Assembly: GCF_001949145.1 (NCBI RefSeq)
Contig: NW_019091358.1
Span: 2,046,432-2,110,431 of the forward strand
Length of the DNA stretch: 64,000 nt
Direction: 5' to 3'
From: Acanthaster planci
Taxonomy: Eukaryota; Echinodermata; Asteroidea; Valvatida; Acanthasteridae
Positions within the stretch are counted from its first letter, which is position 1. Each line of letters begins with the position of its first letter. The position numbers and the translations under genes were made by a program. Of this stretch, positions 49,815 to 62,700 are shown one piece after another. The notes below the pieces were generated by a model. It searched no databases. It was not told the origin of the DNA and was given only the letters and a program-made list of their open reading frames with translations.

Positions 49815-52800
49815 AGGCTGAGCAACCGCCCATCAGCTGCTTGATTTGTTTGGTCTATTACAGAAGCTGTCATCGATTTTCCCCTTAAGTTTCCGTTTTG
49901 AATGGGGCTGTCTTGCCCTAATGACTCCTGGAGGTTTGGCTCCAGCCAGTGAAAACATTCAGGAGAGTACCATATCGCACCTTCCTCCCTCGTTTTTGTT
50001 TGCCCACGGAATCTATTAAGACAAACACTTTGCGTCCTCTGAGATTTTTCCCCACTTCAGTGTCGTGCGAGTACTGTGGGGTAATTCAAAACGCCATATG
50101 TTGGGCAAAAATAAGTAGAAAAATAATTGAGTGCTTGATACAAAGTTCAAGTCCATTATTAAATGCCAGCACTGGATGAGAAGAGAGAAAGCAAAATGTA
50201 GTTATCCCTTAGGATGGCAATAACAAAAAATTGTGTACAGCAAAAGGATACACTTAAAAAGCGACAACTAATTGAAAGTTGGTCGGCTATAATAGCAAAG
50301 TGTGCAAACTGTTCTTCAAATGTGATACCAATCAGAAATGAACTGAATTAAACGGTTGAACGATTTCGTGTATTTTGCACTTGCCATGAATTCAGTACCA
50401 CCTGTTCTATTTTTTGTTGTTGTTTTTTTCTCAATTGTCTTATTGAATTGGTTTCAATGTATTGTTTTATCACGACCGAACACAAATGTTCATAAGTGAA
50501 AAGCAGTAGTACTCTTTGCGATAAACTAAAAAAGCCAGAGATTGGGGCGGGGCCTTGCGGAAGGAATCAGTATTATTTGATGATTTTATAAATAGTTGTT
50601 CAAGATTTAGCTGCCAGAACAACACCGTAAAAATCCTGACTTTTTCTCTGGCTTTTGAAAACGGAAGGGGAAAAATGTTACTAAAAACTTGAAGGCCTAT
50701 CAGCTGGTCGTCCTTTTAGGATTTTTTTGAAAGGGCTTTATTTGGCATCAGTACGTAATGCCAACAACATTTTTGACTCTTTTGACCGATTTAGATATCA
50801 TCCGTGTTATTGAATAATGCCTTGTCACATTTGACTATTATCTGGTCAAAGTGCACAAAAATCCGAAGAAGTGGGCAGCATTTGTATGAACAAACAGAAT
50901 GTTAAATGTCAATGGTGACTCCCTCCGTCGATTTTTCGTTCGCAACTTGAAACAAAAATTTCAATCATGCTCTCTCAAGCAACATGGCATGTCTACAGAG
51001 ACACGCTGATGGTTGTGAGCAATTTGAACCTAATAGCTTAGTTAGTGAACAATTATTTGGACTGCTTCATTGTTTAATGGCAGTTTTCACCTATCGAGTC
51101 ATACAATGGAACCCATAGCTGGTGGCACTTGACCGGAGCCCGCCAAGCACCACGTAATTGCTCTGAAGGTCCGGTAGCTTCAAGGAAGAACACCTGTGTT
51201 TCTTCTGCTGCATTCGTCCTTTTTCCATTTGCCATTTTACGGGTGTATTTGTAATGATTTGAAATTATTTTGACAGCGGAGGATGTGTTTTTGTAAAGTA
51301 CAGAGCTATACGCTGTTTTGATACATCGTTTGGAATGTGCCAGGTAAATGAACAGTCTTTCACATATTGAACAAACTTTGGACTGTATACCTTTTTAGGA
51401 AAGGAAGCATTAAGTATTCTGAAAAAAAAGGGTAGTGCCTATGCATAGAATTCTGACATCTGTCTCGCTTTTTGAAAGACTCTCCTGACATATTTTCGCT
51501 TATCTGCTGTTGGTCTGAATGTTGTGTTGTTACTTAGCATTCTGGGCTTTTCTGTCTTAATATTTGGCCTTTCCGTTAATTGCTATTCTTTTAAAAGTGC
51601 AGATTTACGGCTGTTGACACCGGCGTCACAAGGACTTTCTTGTCAGGATCGACACTCACCGGAGAGGGACTTTTTCGAGGGGGGGGGTCACTCGTCAGCA
51701 ACAAACTCAGCGAAAGGGGCCAATTTTCAGATTTTTTTGTTTTAAAAAGCTAATCGGTGATATTATTCATTTCATTTTTTTCTTCGATTCTTTCATCCCT
51801 TTCCCCCCCCGCCCTTGTGACGCCCATAGCTGTTAGGGGACTATAAGACATCGTGTCGTTTCTGGCTCGTTCAGTTTTTGTTTTTATTTTCTTTTAATAG
51901 AATGACCATATGTCTTTATGTATGTAACGTCGTTAGGCCAAAAGAAATTGAAATTTAAATACGTTTGATGTGACGAGCAACCATAAATGACTAACTTTAA
52001 TTGTGGACTCGCTGTGTGCCTATCCTGTACCTCTTGCTAATATACGAAGCGCGCCGCTGGCTAAGTAGCGCCAACCCCGACAAATTCCACACATCCCACA
52101 CGTAACTCTCGGCGACGTAATTTGATTTTCCGGCCAGAAATTTGCCAACCATTTACAAACCCATCAGACAAGCTTTTATAAGAGAGGGCAGCAGGCACGG
52201 GGCCTGCATCGATCGGAGGGAGTGCGACTTCGATCCCCATTTCTCTTTTCTCCTCTCACGGCCGATTCCCAGGCTTTGGTGCTACAGCCCTACCACGAAA
52301 ATAATGGACCCTGAGAGTGAGGCCACTTCCAGGGCCTAACGAGGGGCGGAATTTAAAAGCCGGCGAGATCGAAGTCAAAGAGAGCCGGATAATTGGGTTG
52401 CTGTATCTCGGGATTTTTTTTCTGTCTCCCCATTTGGCTGGAGTGGGCTGAGTTCTACGCGCCAACCTCACATGATTGAAACACAGCATCACTTCGAACT
52501 GTTACATGTAAGTTTCATGAAGGCTGCCTCCCTCTCCCGGATATCGGATTTCAAGCCCCTCCAGTCCCCGGCCAGGGTTTGCCCTCTCCCGGCGGACAGT
52601 GCATTATCGCTCCGGAGATTGAGCTAATCAATAAAGTTAGCAAATAGAGAATTCCTGCGCCCCCAAAAAGTTCTGCGCGGGAAAGGGTTTCAATTTTAAA
52701 TTACCTGGCGAGGAGTGTGGAAAAATCAATTTGGCCGCAGAGCGCCAAAGTCAATAGGTGGAACAGGTGGGGCTCACGCTCGAAAGAGCGTGCAGCCAAC

Positions 52801-54060
52801 TGCACATAGCCGACGAACCCTACACAACATGGCCCGTGAAACTCGCTGCAGAATTCAACAACGCGACAAATTCACGTGTTACTGTAGCGCCTCCCGACTC
52901 CTCAATTTGCTTAAGTTGTGAGCGACTCTTGCACGATCAACGTCAGCAAGTATAAAGCCAAATCAAAGTATCGATCACCTCGCTGTATATGTTCAGAGCA
53001 CGATTTGCCTAAATCAAACACCTACGTTTGTAAGAGAACAACTGTTCCTGCAAATTGCAGACGATGGCCCTTCACAATGCACAAAACAACGTAAAAACAA
53101 TAATCACTGGAAATTTTTAGAAACTACAAGACTTCCATCATGAATAAATGCCGCTTCAGCCCCACGAAAGGGAACCCAAAGTACACAAAGGCCTTTTGCC
53201 CATAGCGGGACATGGCAGCGGTCAGTGCTGCATGATTATTAAAGATGGACGCTCGTCTGATACTAAATTCTCAGAGCAAATATGCACTTGATGACAAGGT
53301 AGAGAATGAGGTTTAGAGGGCGCAGTATATGTATGCTGATAGATTCCCTCTTAACTAGTGGTTGGCAGAGGGCGTCCCTACCAATTCGTGTTTGGAGTCG
53401 CATGCGTACACAGAGCATATTTATCTTTGGCTAACTGGACCTAGCGAGGGCGCCAAGCGACGGCGCAGTACTAAAACTTGCAACAGGTGGGCGCGCTTAC
53501 CTCCGAGCTCAATGCCAAAGCACGGACAAGTTCTGCGTACATTCAAACCCATTTCTTATAGAATCTGCTGTGTCTTTTCCCAATATCAGATCTCAGGTAT
53601 CAAAGATTTATGTTTTTGAATTTGCTGTACTTGACCTTGACAGCCCTAAACAGTTCACTTCTAATTCTTTTGCAAAGCTATTTTGACACGTGCACTGCAA
53701 ACACAAGCCCTCAACTTCAAGTAAACTTGAATTCTGCTTTTTGATTGGTTGATTCTTAGCGACAAACAGTGTGACATATAACTTTGTTATACTACGCTCA
53801 TAGATAGAGAATTTTTATAGGTTGCGAATTGATCACGTGATGTGCTACAAGCGAACATGTATCACTTACGCGTTATGTGCATTGGCGGTGTTGCTAGAAG
53901 ACACAAAATGATGGATAACGGTGATCTTTCCCACAGTTCATGTATTGTATCCACTGTGTTGTAATTGTCTAATCTTAGGTACGAGGATGGAGAGTCACGT
54001 TGTTGCGTTGATTATTGTAGGAGATGTGCTGTGTGGGGGACGCAATGTGTGCGTGTGTGT
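49815..54060. other. Non-coding stretch with a CpG-richer part
   Basis: No gene is recognised. The part at about 52020-52920 is richer in G+C and CpG than its surroundings and holds several short frames on both strands. It might be a regulatory region or an unannotated exon, but nothing identifies it. A G-run is at about 51679-51687. Confidence 0.4.
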
Positions 54061-54345
54061 GAGTTTGTATACACATTCAAATCGTGGACCTATAACAATA
54101 GGGGACAATAGGGTCCACGGTTGACGAAGAGTCCACGGTTAGAAAACGTGTACAAAACATATGGGAGGTCTTCCGAAAAAAGTACGAACAAAAGAGGAAC
54201 AATAGGGAGTCCACGATTGAAGGCGTTTACACACTTGTGTGAGTGTGGTGCAGGCGTGGCATACGTAGTGTGGACCTCTGTGCAAAAGAAGTCCGCATAA
54301 TGTAGGTGCGATGGCGTTGTGTGGACTCGCACACGTCCACACAAT
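54061..54345. repeat. Cluster of inverted GTCCAC/GTGGAC motifs
   Basis: Seven GTCCAC or GTGGAC hexamers occur in about 260 bases: 54084, 54113, 54131, 54209, 54270, 54321 and 54335. TTCAAATCGTGGAC (54077-54089) is mirrored by GTCCACGATTGAA (54209-54221). GTCCACGGTT is directly repeated 18 bases apart, and ACAATAGGG occurs three times. Alternating CA/TG-rich sequence flanks the block. The best reading is a degenerate foldback or minisatellite. The frames over it (54090-54458 minus, 54319-54783 plus) are low-complexity by-products. Confidence 0.5.
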
Positions 54346-56250
54346 GTTTTCCCCTCTCGGAAAAAAAACAGTTTCAGAAGCATTTTGGGGTCAAGGTTGT
54401 CAAGGTGGCAAAATGGAGAGGAACAGTCCGGGGAATCATCATTAAAAATCCAGCTCAAAGGAGTTATCCTTGCTAGAGAAAAAGGAGCATTTTCCTCAAG
54501 TTTCCTTAACCACAGGAGAACAAAGGAATGCCCACACTTTGTATGTAAAACAGGTAAGTGTGGCGTTGTGTGTGTTTGTTTGCGGGGACTTTGTACACTC
54601 TCGGGGGCAACAATTGTTAAGTGTTACGCGGCCATTTGTCAAGCCCTGCGTGGTATGTTGTTCTTACTCAACGCACTGCGCTATTTTATACTAAATGCAA
54701 AACGCACAACTGAAAAATTTACTGTTACTAAATTCAAAGTTGGCGCGCCCATAACGTATTTGCTGCATGTCAAGTTTGCTTGAAGATAACTTTGTTATTA
54801 CGCTGGCGCTCTTGTGATAACTAATAGTTGAACAAAACCTTTTTGTACCTCGTTATGTGGCATTTTAGCACGTAACGGCTGGATTAGCATCGGGGAAAAT
54901 ATCACCATTGTTAAAAGAGAACTCCTGATCAGAGCTCTAGTTAGTAAGGTAAGAGCCACAAGTTCTTGGTAGCATGTGAGATTGCAGTTATTGCTATGAT
55001 ATCATGAAGCATGCGTGGGTGGGAATGAACCTGCAGAACGCTGGAAGGATCACCTGTCACATTGAAATTCTGACATCTTTGATCACACTATGACATCGCA
55101 TTTCGCAAGGCAAGATGTCGACACCACGATTTGGATCGTCACTGGCTGACGGCATCCTAAGACAATTCACCGCGGGCCAGATGACATGACGAGCTAAGAT
55201 GGCGTACGACATCCACTTTATTGTAGACATCAAAGTATTATAATATTCAGAAATTATAAGCGATAAATAAAAAAATCGTCATCCCACTTTCCAGTAGTCG
55301 CCATCCCGTGATTACATTAGGATGCCGAGATGTTTGTTTCAGGTGACGTCTTTCCGTGCTATTTTTAGAAAGTTAGCAGTGTAATTCATCTCAAGATGTA
55401 AGATCTCACCTTTTGATGTAAGTTGTGATATGTTTCGATTTGTTGTCGCCCTGGGGCAAAATATCACAGCATGGCACTTCTGGGCTCCTTACAAAAGGAT
55501 GATTCTCATTCTTGAACTCTCGGCGCCCTCCTGAAGCTGAAATGCACACAGCACGGTCTTCTCTCTCTCTTTCCAACTAAGACAGAAAACCTCTCTTTTG
55601 TTTATAAGCAAGCAAAACGTCATAAATGTAAAAATTACATCAACAGTGCCAGGGGCAGGCATTTCGAATAAGACAACTGGATTTTGCGTTTGCACGAAGA
55701 GACGAGACATGCTCTTGAACACGTATAAAGCGTATTGCCCGAAAAGGCACACCACTTAATAGGTCTTCGTTTTTTCACGATGAGACATGCATCTTTGTTA
55801 CATTTTATAGCTGCAAGCTCAGGCATGAATGCGCCTTCAAACTGAAAAACTCGAAGCAGAAGGGCCAGAATAAGGGATGATATGGATTCTTGTTTTTATG
55901 CAGCAACATGTATCTTTGCTAATTTCGGCTAAATCAGTGATTGTTCTTCTTTAACACGGGGATCTTGTTGAAGTTTACCTTTCAAGGAATCATTCGAAGG
56001 TTTCCTTACTACTGGTGCTACATTAAATTAAAATAGGAGAAAGTAACCTTTCTGCGATTATCTAGAAAACCCATTTTTCTTCATGTTTGGAGCTAATTTC
56101 TCTTTCAAAAAGAGACCAGATCTGGAAAAGAAACATGCTGAATATTGAGTGAAAACTGTGTTTAACAGCAAGGTCATCTGCTGCTCTGTTGTGTCCGTAG
56201 GATGACGTAACCAGCAGTCTTCTTCGTTTTCTTGGGCCTACTTAGTTAAC
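54346..56250. other. Non-coding stretch, no gene recognised
   Basis: Frames of up to 154 codons occur but overlap the motif cluster on the left and carry no recognisable domain. Nothing else is distinctive. Confidence 0.4.
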
Positions 56251-56548
56251 CACCCGGTTCGACTACCCACCGCTACCTACCGTATAAGTGAGGCCTGTGC
56301 AGCAAAATAGCCTGCAAGAACTGTGATGCTAATATATTATTGTATGATGCAATACAGTAGGCAAACTTATAAGTGAGGCTTGTCAGCGTCACGAAGGTTT
56401 GCATGTAGAAGGCTTGAACAAGCCTCACTTATAAGCTTGCCTACTGTATTACTGTATCATACGATAATATATTAGCGTCACACTACTGCCTGGCTATTTT
56501 GCTGAACAGGCCTCACTTACAGGTAGCGGTGGGTAGTCGGATAGGGTG
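56251..56548. mobile_element. Foldback DNA element, longer copy (298 bp)
   Basis: This element shares its ends with 30408-30626: it starts CACCCGGTTCGACTACCC and ends GGGTAGTCGGATAGGGTG. The flanks AGTTAAC (56244-56250) and AATTAAC (56549-56555) match at 6 of 7 positions, again a 7-bp duplication at the same element borders. The arms pair almost end to end: GCAGCAAAATAGCC, GATGCTAATATATTAT and CAATACAGTAGGCAA on the left are each answered by inverses on the right, around a central loop of about 50 bases. As DNA or RNA this would form a hairpin with a stem of more than 100 bp. It contains no reading frame of note. It is a non-autonomous element of unassigned superfamily. Confidence 0.87.
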
Positions 56549-58284
56549 AATTAACATTGTTTCTGGTTGTTGCTTTGACTTCAGAAAGAAGATTATGGTC
56601 AGGGGTCGCATGAAAAGGCCCTTGTCTAAGTGGGTCTTGTGATGTTACTCTCTCGCAAAGAGTGCACGAAGTCAAAAGCTCCTTTCCGAGTGTGCAAAAT
56701 CAGATAACTTTTGCGGTACAGGGTATTGTGCACTAATAAATTGAACGCTTTACTCGTGTGCGAATGTCCACCTTCCTTGCTAAATTACGGTTTCGTCGCC
56801 ACTGAGGCTTCATCTCCGACATACAAACCGCTGGTACGGGAATATGGTGTTCGAAGTTAACGAAAGACCTCATGGGCTTGGAAAGAAAAAAATTTCTAAG
56901 TCTTCACTTTGTACTCCAAGAAGCCCACTTAAAATATTATTAACAGCTTTGATGATTTTTCGGGGTTTCCTGAAGGAATGAGTGAGCACTTCTGGAGGAA
57001 CTAAAAATGAAAGGGAAAGTGTAGGTAAAGCAGTCGTCATTTTGTATAACCATTTAGAGAATATCGGCAAATATTATGGTTGTTCATTTGTAAGCGAGCG
57101 TTTACTGCATGGATTACGCAAATACCCGCCTCTAGCTCCAATAGCGCCCTCTGCATTGTCACAACTACATATCATTCATGGATGAGTTCCATTAGCTTAC
57201 ACGGGCAGAGCTGGCCATGAGACCGTCGTGTGTGCTGCATCAAAAAACGAGTGATGACTATTATCGAACGCACTAATGAATGCACTTTTGTAAGTCTTTT
57301 GTGAGCTATATTATTTGAATGAAAAATCTGGTATACTGGGCTCTTACAATTCACGCTAACAAAGCAATTTGAATTCTCCATAAAGACACCGCTCCTTTTG
57401 CTTGGTTACATAAGAGACACCTTGCATCAGTACACTGTTTCCAATGGATAAGAATGGCACAAATGAACCGGTCCAACCCAAAGGTGGTGGTCGCTATGCA
57501 AAAGCTTGCCACGCATCACGAGGACATCAACCGTGTTTTTATTCTGGGGTATTCAAATTGTTATGTTTATGTGCAATCAGATAACTCATTGTACCAGATT
57601 TTATTTACATTTAAATCGCTAAAGGCTTCATGGGAATAATGATTTTTTTTTCAGTACCCTGCCCTCAGTAGATTTACATTGATATGAAAACCTTATGAAC
57701 TTTTTTATCATAAAGCTGCTCTTTTTACAGGATAAATAGTTTCTATTGTATGGTCAACCAAGATTCTGTCGACAGGGCATCGCCTTACTATTACATATTT
57801 TAGAACTAGGAAATTGTTGATTAATGGAAAAATCAACCTGATTGCCATATGCTAAATGGGATACAGTCACTGAAATTGTCCTTGTAGTCAAGCAATGAAC
57901 AAGAAAAATGGGTGCAATCTTTAAAGTACAAGATATGAAGGTGACTCGAGCCTCTCGAGTATTACTGCAAGGTCAAGCATAATGTGCAATCATACGTTGA
58001 AGTGATCGCGTTGCCGGACGATGAGGCGATCATGTTGCAGAGCGATTATTAGAGCCGGGGCGCGGTATTTGAACACGAGCTCCAAACCGAAGCGGCATTT
58101 TCCGGCAGAAATCTAGGCCAGTCCGTAACGTGATCTATGGTCTTAGCGTCCCAAACACGCGCTCAATGGTTAGTCATGAGAAAGATAGGCAAACGTGATC
58201 CAAGCTGATCGACTAAAGATTGATGCGATTTTTTTTCAAGAACAACCTCCCCGCCAAAAGAAGTAATTCAACAAAATCAGTGCG
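56549..58284. other. Non-coding stretch, no gene recognised
   Basis: Short unrecognised frames only (at most 69 codons). No repeat was identified. Confidence 0.4.
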
Positions 58285-58609
58285 AAATACTGCACTGTCA
58301 GCAGTAAGGTTGCGGGTTCGAATCCAGCCTGGGGTCATGGTACGTGTGCTCTTGGACAAGGCACTTTGTCACTCATTGCCTCACTCCACCCAGGAGTAAT
58401 TGGGTACCCTGTGAGGGCAGAGATAGTTATTGTGGTTGATATAGCTAATATGCGCCGAAATGGAAGCATTGAACTATATACTCCCCAGGGACCTGAGATG
58501 GTATTTGGAGTCTTTCTTGGGCCCAGCGAGCAGGGGTAATAATAATGGAATTGCGCCTTGATCGGTGTTCCGTATAAGTGCGCTATATTGACCTATATTA
58601 TTATTATTA
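58285..58609 (+). mobile_element. tRNA-derived SINE, about 325 bp, 5' end decayed
   Basis: A pol III B box GGTTCGAATCC is intact at 58315-58325, preceded by a tRNA-like TGTCAGCAGTAAGGTTGCG. The body that follows (GTGCTCTTGGACAAGGCACT, then CTCACTCCACCCAGG and a GGTACC-like block) resembles tRNA-derived SINEs widespread in echinoderms and other marine animals; this is recollection, not a search. The 3' end is an ATT repeat tail (58596-58609), expected of SINEs mobilised by a LINE partner. No good A box is visible at the usual 30-60 bases upstream of the B box, so the copy is probably 5'-truncated or diverged and silent. Confidence 0.8.
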
Positions 58610-58938
58610 CAACGGGAATAAAGAGGGGAAGTAATTTAATTATAACCCGGCGATAAGTCAAGCCCCCCCCCCCCAAAAAAAACGTGTTCTTTCCCTTATA
58701 ATGGACTGCTTTAAAGAGCCCACTGTATGTAACGGGTATGTATAACCCTATTTGGTGGACACATTGCTTGAAAAGGTTAAATGTGGGTTCCCTTGGCACC
58801 CATTATGACAAACTGAAGCACTCTGGCAATTTACACGTACTTTTTTACCATTAATTTTTAAATGAAAACACATGTCAAAATCTGAGCACCAACCCATTCC
58901 TCACAAATCCAACCCACAACACTCTACCCATTCCTATG

Positions 58939-59780
58939 GTGTTCTATATAGCCGCTAAACTTTTATGCTGCGTTTAATGCATTACGTCGTGCCATCGGGG
59001 CGTCGCGTCGTGCCGTCGACCTATTGCGTCGGGGCTTTCAGCCGTCGGTCGTGTAGTCGCGTCGTGCCGTCGCATCGTGCTCCTTAGAGACGGAGTTAAG
59101 TTCAATACCAATAGATACTATTTTGTTATGATCAAATCTTTTAGGCCGCATTCCACCAAACTGTTGGATTTCTGCGTGCAAGCTCATAACCCCCATAAAA
59201 TTGAAAAGAAAAGTGATTTTCTGGCCAGAATCTTGAATTTCAGTGAAAAACGGAGGCCAACCTCTTCCCAAGAGTCAACAGGTGGCGCTACTTTGGTCTG
59301 ATTTTGCACTGTTTTCTATGGGCGCGTATTTGGTATAGTGCAACCATTGATCTCTATTATAATGACAGAGATCAGTGAGTGCAATCCCTGCACGCACTTT
59401 ATTTTTTTGATCACCGCCACTTTTAGAAACAGTAAGGCATGACGGCATGATACGACGGACGACGACACGAAGCGACAGCACGACACAACGGTGCGACGAC
59501 ACAACACGATGGTAAGACATCGGGATGCGACAGCCTAACCCACACTGTATAAAAAACATACAATGACAGGCAACGCGACGCACGATGGCACGACGCCACG
59601 CTACGACTGCCAACGAGCCGGCACGATACAACGCCAAGACGGCACGACACAATGCATTTAACACAGCATAAAGGTAAAGAAAAGGAAGCGACGCCACGAC
59701 GCGACAGAACTGTCGTAGCGTCGCGTCATGGCGTCGGGGCGACGGGACGACGCAACGCAATTTTGGCGGCTATAGAACAC
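58939..59780. mobile_element. Foldback element with CGTCG-rich minisatellite arms (about 840 bp)
   Basis: The left end GTGTTCTATATAGCCGC (58939-58955) is mirrored by GCGGCTATAGAACAC (59766-59780). Inside each end lies a degenerate tandem array: GTCGTGCC/GCGTCG units at about 58983-59090 and the inverse CGACGACAC/GGCACGAC units at about 59435-59760. The centre, about 59091-59434, is ordinary A+T-rich sequence. The layout of short inverted ends plus subterminal tandem repeats in opposite orientation is typical of foldback or other non-autonomous DNA elements. The 161-codon minus frame across the right array is a by-product of the repeat. No target duplication was confirmed. Confidence 0.65.
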
Positions 59781-62700
59781 TATACAATGCAGCCACCCAG
59801 TAAGTACTGTGACTGTTTAAGGGTCTTGCATTAGTTTGCAAGAGCTGCTGTTTGCCTTCAGGGACTGACAAAGGGATAGTGATCGATTGTCAATCATAAA
59901 GCAGCGGCAAGAATCACTAAACAAAAAGGGGTCAAGTTTGTACACCCTTCAACGTGGTTTCCCTGTAATATCACATTTCTCCGGATTGATATTGTCTCTG
60001 GGTGATTTCCAGATTAAAGATATCTGTACAGGCTCAAAATAATTGCGTTGAATGAAGACTATATGAGCCTCAGCTATATCGGCTGTAACTTTTTAAGAAT
60101 GAACAAAATCAATGAAGTTGTGCTTCCATATCGCACTCCAGCGGTTGACCGCATTAATTTAATGAATATCATTGCGAAATGCCCGTAGCAGATGCAATTC
60201 GCACGCACATTGTTGTAGGTTTGCTGCTGTGTGACGTCTCTCTATAATTTAGGCAGGACGCTTAAACACTCAAACGCCATTGGTTGGAGTTTTCAATGAA
60301 CGTTGGGCATTGCGCGCATAAAGCCTAGAACGCACCACTAGAAGTGAGTTAAACAAAACCCGAATGTGGAATCACGGATCGTTCCTGGTGGTGTTATGAC
60401 GAAAAATATACCCGTAATGACTTACTTACGTCAAGTACCCACATGCACACATATGGCTTTCCTCAACTTGTACCATTAATTAAGCCTACATCTCCGAAGG
60501 GAATTCAAAAGGGCAGATATCTCAAATTGTGTGAAGGAAACACAGTATATTGTGGTGTATTGTGGGTAGCTTGAAGCCACATCAGTCCACGTGTGCCGTC
60601 CACGAACACGTATCATGAAACCTATGTCATTGTTCAAATAAATTTTCATCCAGTGGGGATTCAAAGTCGAGTGTCCCGCAAAAGTCCAACCTTTTCAATG
60701 TAGCCCTTAAGTGGAGCAACTGCTACCAACGAATTGTGCGACGAAGAGCGCCACCTTGTGTCAGATGCCGTCGAGGGCGCATTTTAACAACCACGGGGAA
60801 ACACAAATTAACAGGTGAAAATCAATGGCTATTCCACATTACTCTCAGTGGAGCTCAACAGTGTAGGCATTGTGCCTAACATCTCTGCAATACTATATCG
60901 AAAGCAATCTAAATCCGTTGGATATTAACAACGAACCACCCAAACACTATTTGGGGTAGACCAAAATATAAACATGCTCAATTTTGTGTAGGCCAGTCCA
61001 TTACAAGATAAACATAAACTGTACAATTCATGTATTAGATACAGGGGTGTCCCAATGATTTTTATAAGTTATAGATTGCCAACCTTGTCAACAGCGCATT
61101 TATTGTAAATCACTTTAGGAATGCCCCGCCCAACTCAGTATGAATGGGAAATGTCAGATGGGTCACTTTTTGAATACCCGAGGGTTCGAAGTTTTCTTTC
61201 TTCATCCACTGTTTCTCTTCTATACTGCAAAAAGGAATAGAAATGTATTTTTTATTACTTGCAAATTTATGCATTTATGCACCCTGCATAAAAATTGATT
61301 ATCTAAAATACATACCACTGTCGGAGTGTAGTTGCCCTATTAGACAGTAAAAATATACTTTATCAAAATAGTGTGTGCCTCAGCAATTGGGCTTTTTTGC
61401 ATGTTGTTCAATGAGAGTGAATAGGCAGAAGAAAAAAATACTTGTCACAAAGCGCAGCGTAAAAAAATCTTCGTCTTGCTTACATCTGCTGGCGCCAGTC
61501 TCACGGTGCAGGCACGCTCATCCGTGAGCAAGAGCACCTTTTTCGTCACCCCATCGATCCGATCCTAGACCGCTGTCCCTCGGTGTGACTTTGCATTTAA
61601 AGGGGGAGGCCATACTCCCCTTGCCACGAACCCGGCCGGCGAGGCAACTTATGTCGCAGCGTAGGCGGAAGGAAAGACGGGAGCTGACGACGACCGCTGA
61701 GCGACAGCAGTTTGCACCGAAGCTGGGCCGCCAAATGTGCATATACGACAGCTGTGGAGCCCCGTCAGTCCTCACATTAATTTCATGTTGAGGTACGGTA
61801 GTCTCATAGACGGGGGGGGGGGAATACGCAGAGAAAGCACTTCACGCACATGTTTCTGCACGTGAGCAAAAGGGAAAATTGAGTGGAGATGTTAAGGGGA
61901 ATCTTCGGTACGCTATCATTTGATCCTACATCTACATCTTCAAGTTGACTGACCTGTTTGTGCTTAAATGACAGTAGAGGGCGCCTTTTCTTTTGACAGG
62001 GGAGCTGGACCAGGGAGGTGTATAATAAAACTTGGACTTACAATGCCCTTAATCAGCTTATAGAGTCATTGAATCAACTCGCTGCCATTTTAACGAGCTG
62101 AATACAAAGCTTTCCGGCAATGCCCGCCTTTGTTCTTCCTGACGTCAATAGAAGCGAGCCAACCCACGCTTTGTATTCGGCTCGGTAAATTGGCTCTAGT
62201 TGGCTTCTTTTTCTTGCAAAGTCCATGTTTTTTTTTTATAAACGTCCGTGTGCTGGACACGCTCAGCTCTGAGCGAGGCGTTTTCCATCATACAAGCCTG
62301 GCAACAATTACACAAGGGGCTCATTGAAATTTAAATTCTCAGATGATTACATGCTTATCATCAGCTGCTTTAGTTATGCATGTGATTTTCATTATTATTA
62401 TAATTATTGGAGGATCATGCCGACAATTTTCGGCGTTTTTGTGATATTTCAACCCCATCGGTGTCATTTTAAACAATCTCTGGTGTCTTTTAACATCCGT
62501 AAATGTGTAAAATAATACCAGCAGTGTTCCAGTAGAACATTTTTGTGTGGTCACCTGATAATACCAAAAAGTGTCGTTTTTAACACCACAGTTTTTGTAG
62601 CTTAAGCTGCCCTGTGGTAAAGAACGCAGCGTCGTATATGAGACCCCAATGGGATCGCGGCAATGATGTTTTTCTGACAAATGCTGTTTGTGAAATGTGC

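Noticed and set aside
54090-54783. Frames of 122 and 154 codons on opposite strands
   Set aside because: They overlap a repeat-motif cluster, show internal echoes such as NRGL/NRGP that reflect the DNA repeat, and have no domain.
59275-59760. 161-codon minus-strand frame
   Set aside because: It lies over the CGTCG-type tandem array and its translation just repeats RRVVxS/CHR-like units; a by-product of the repeat.
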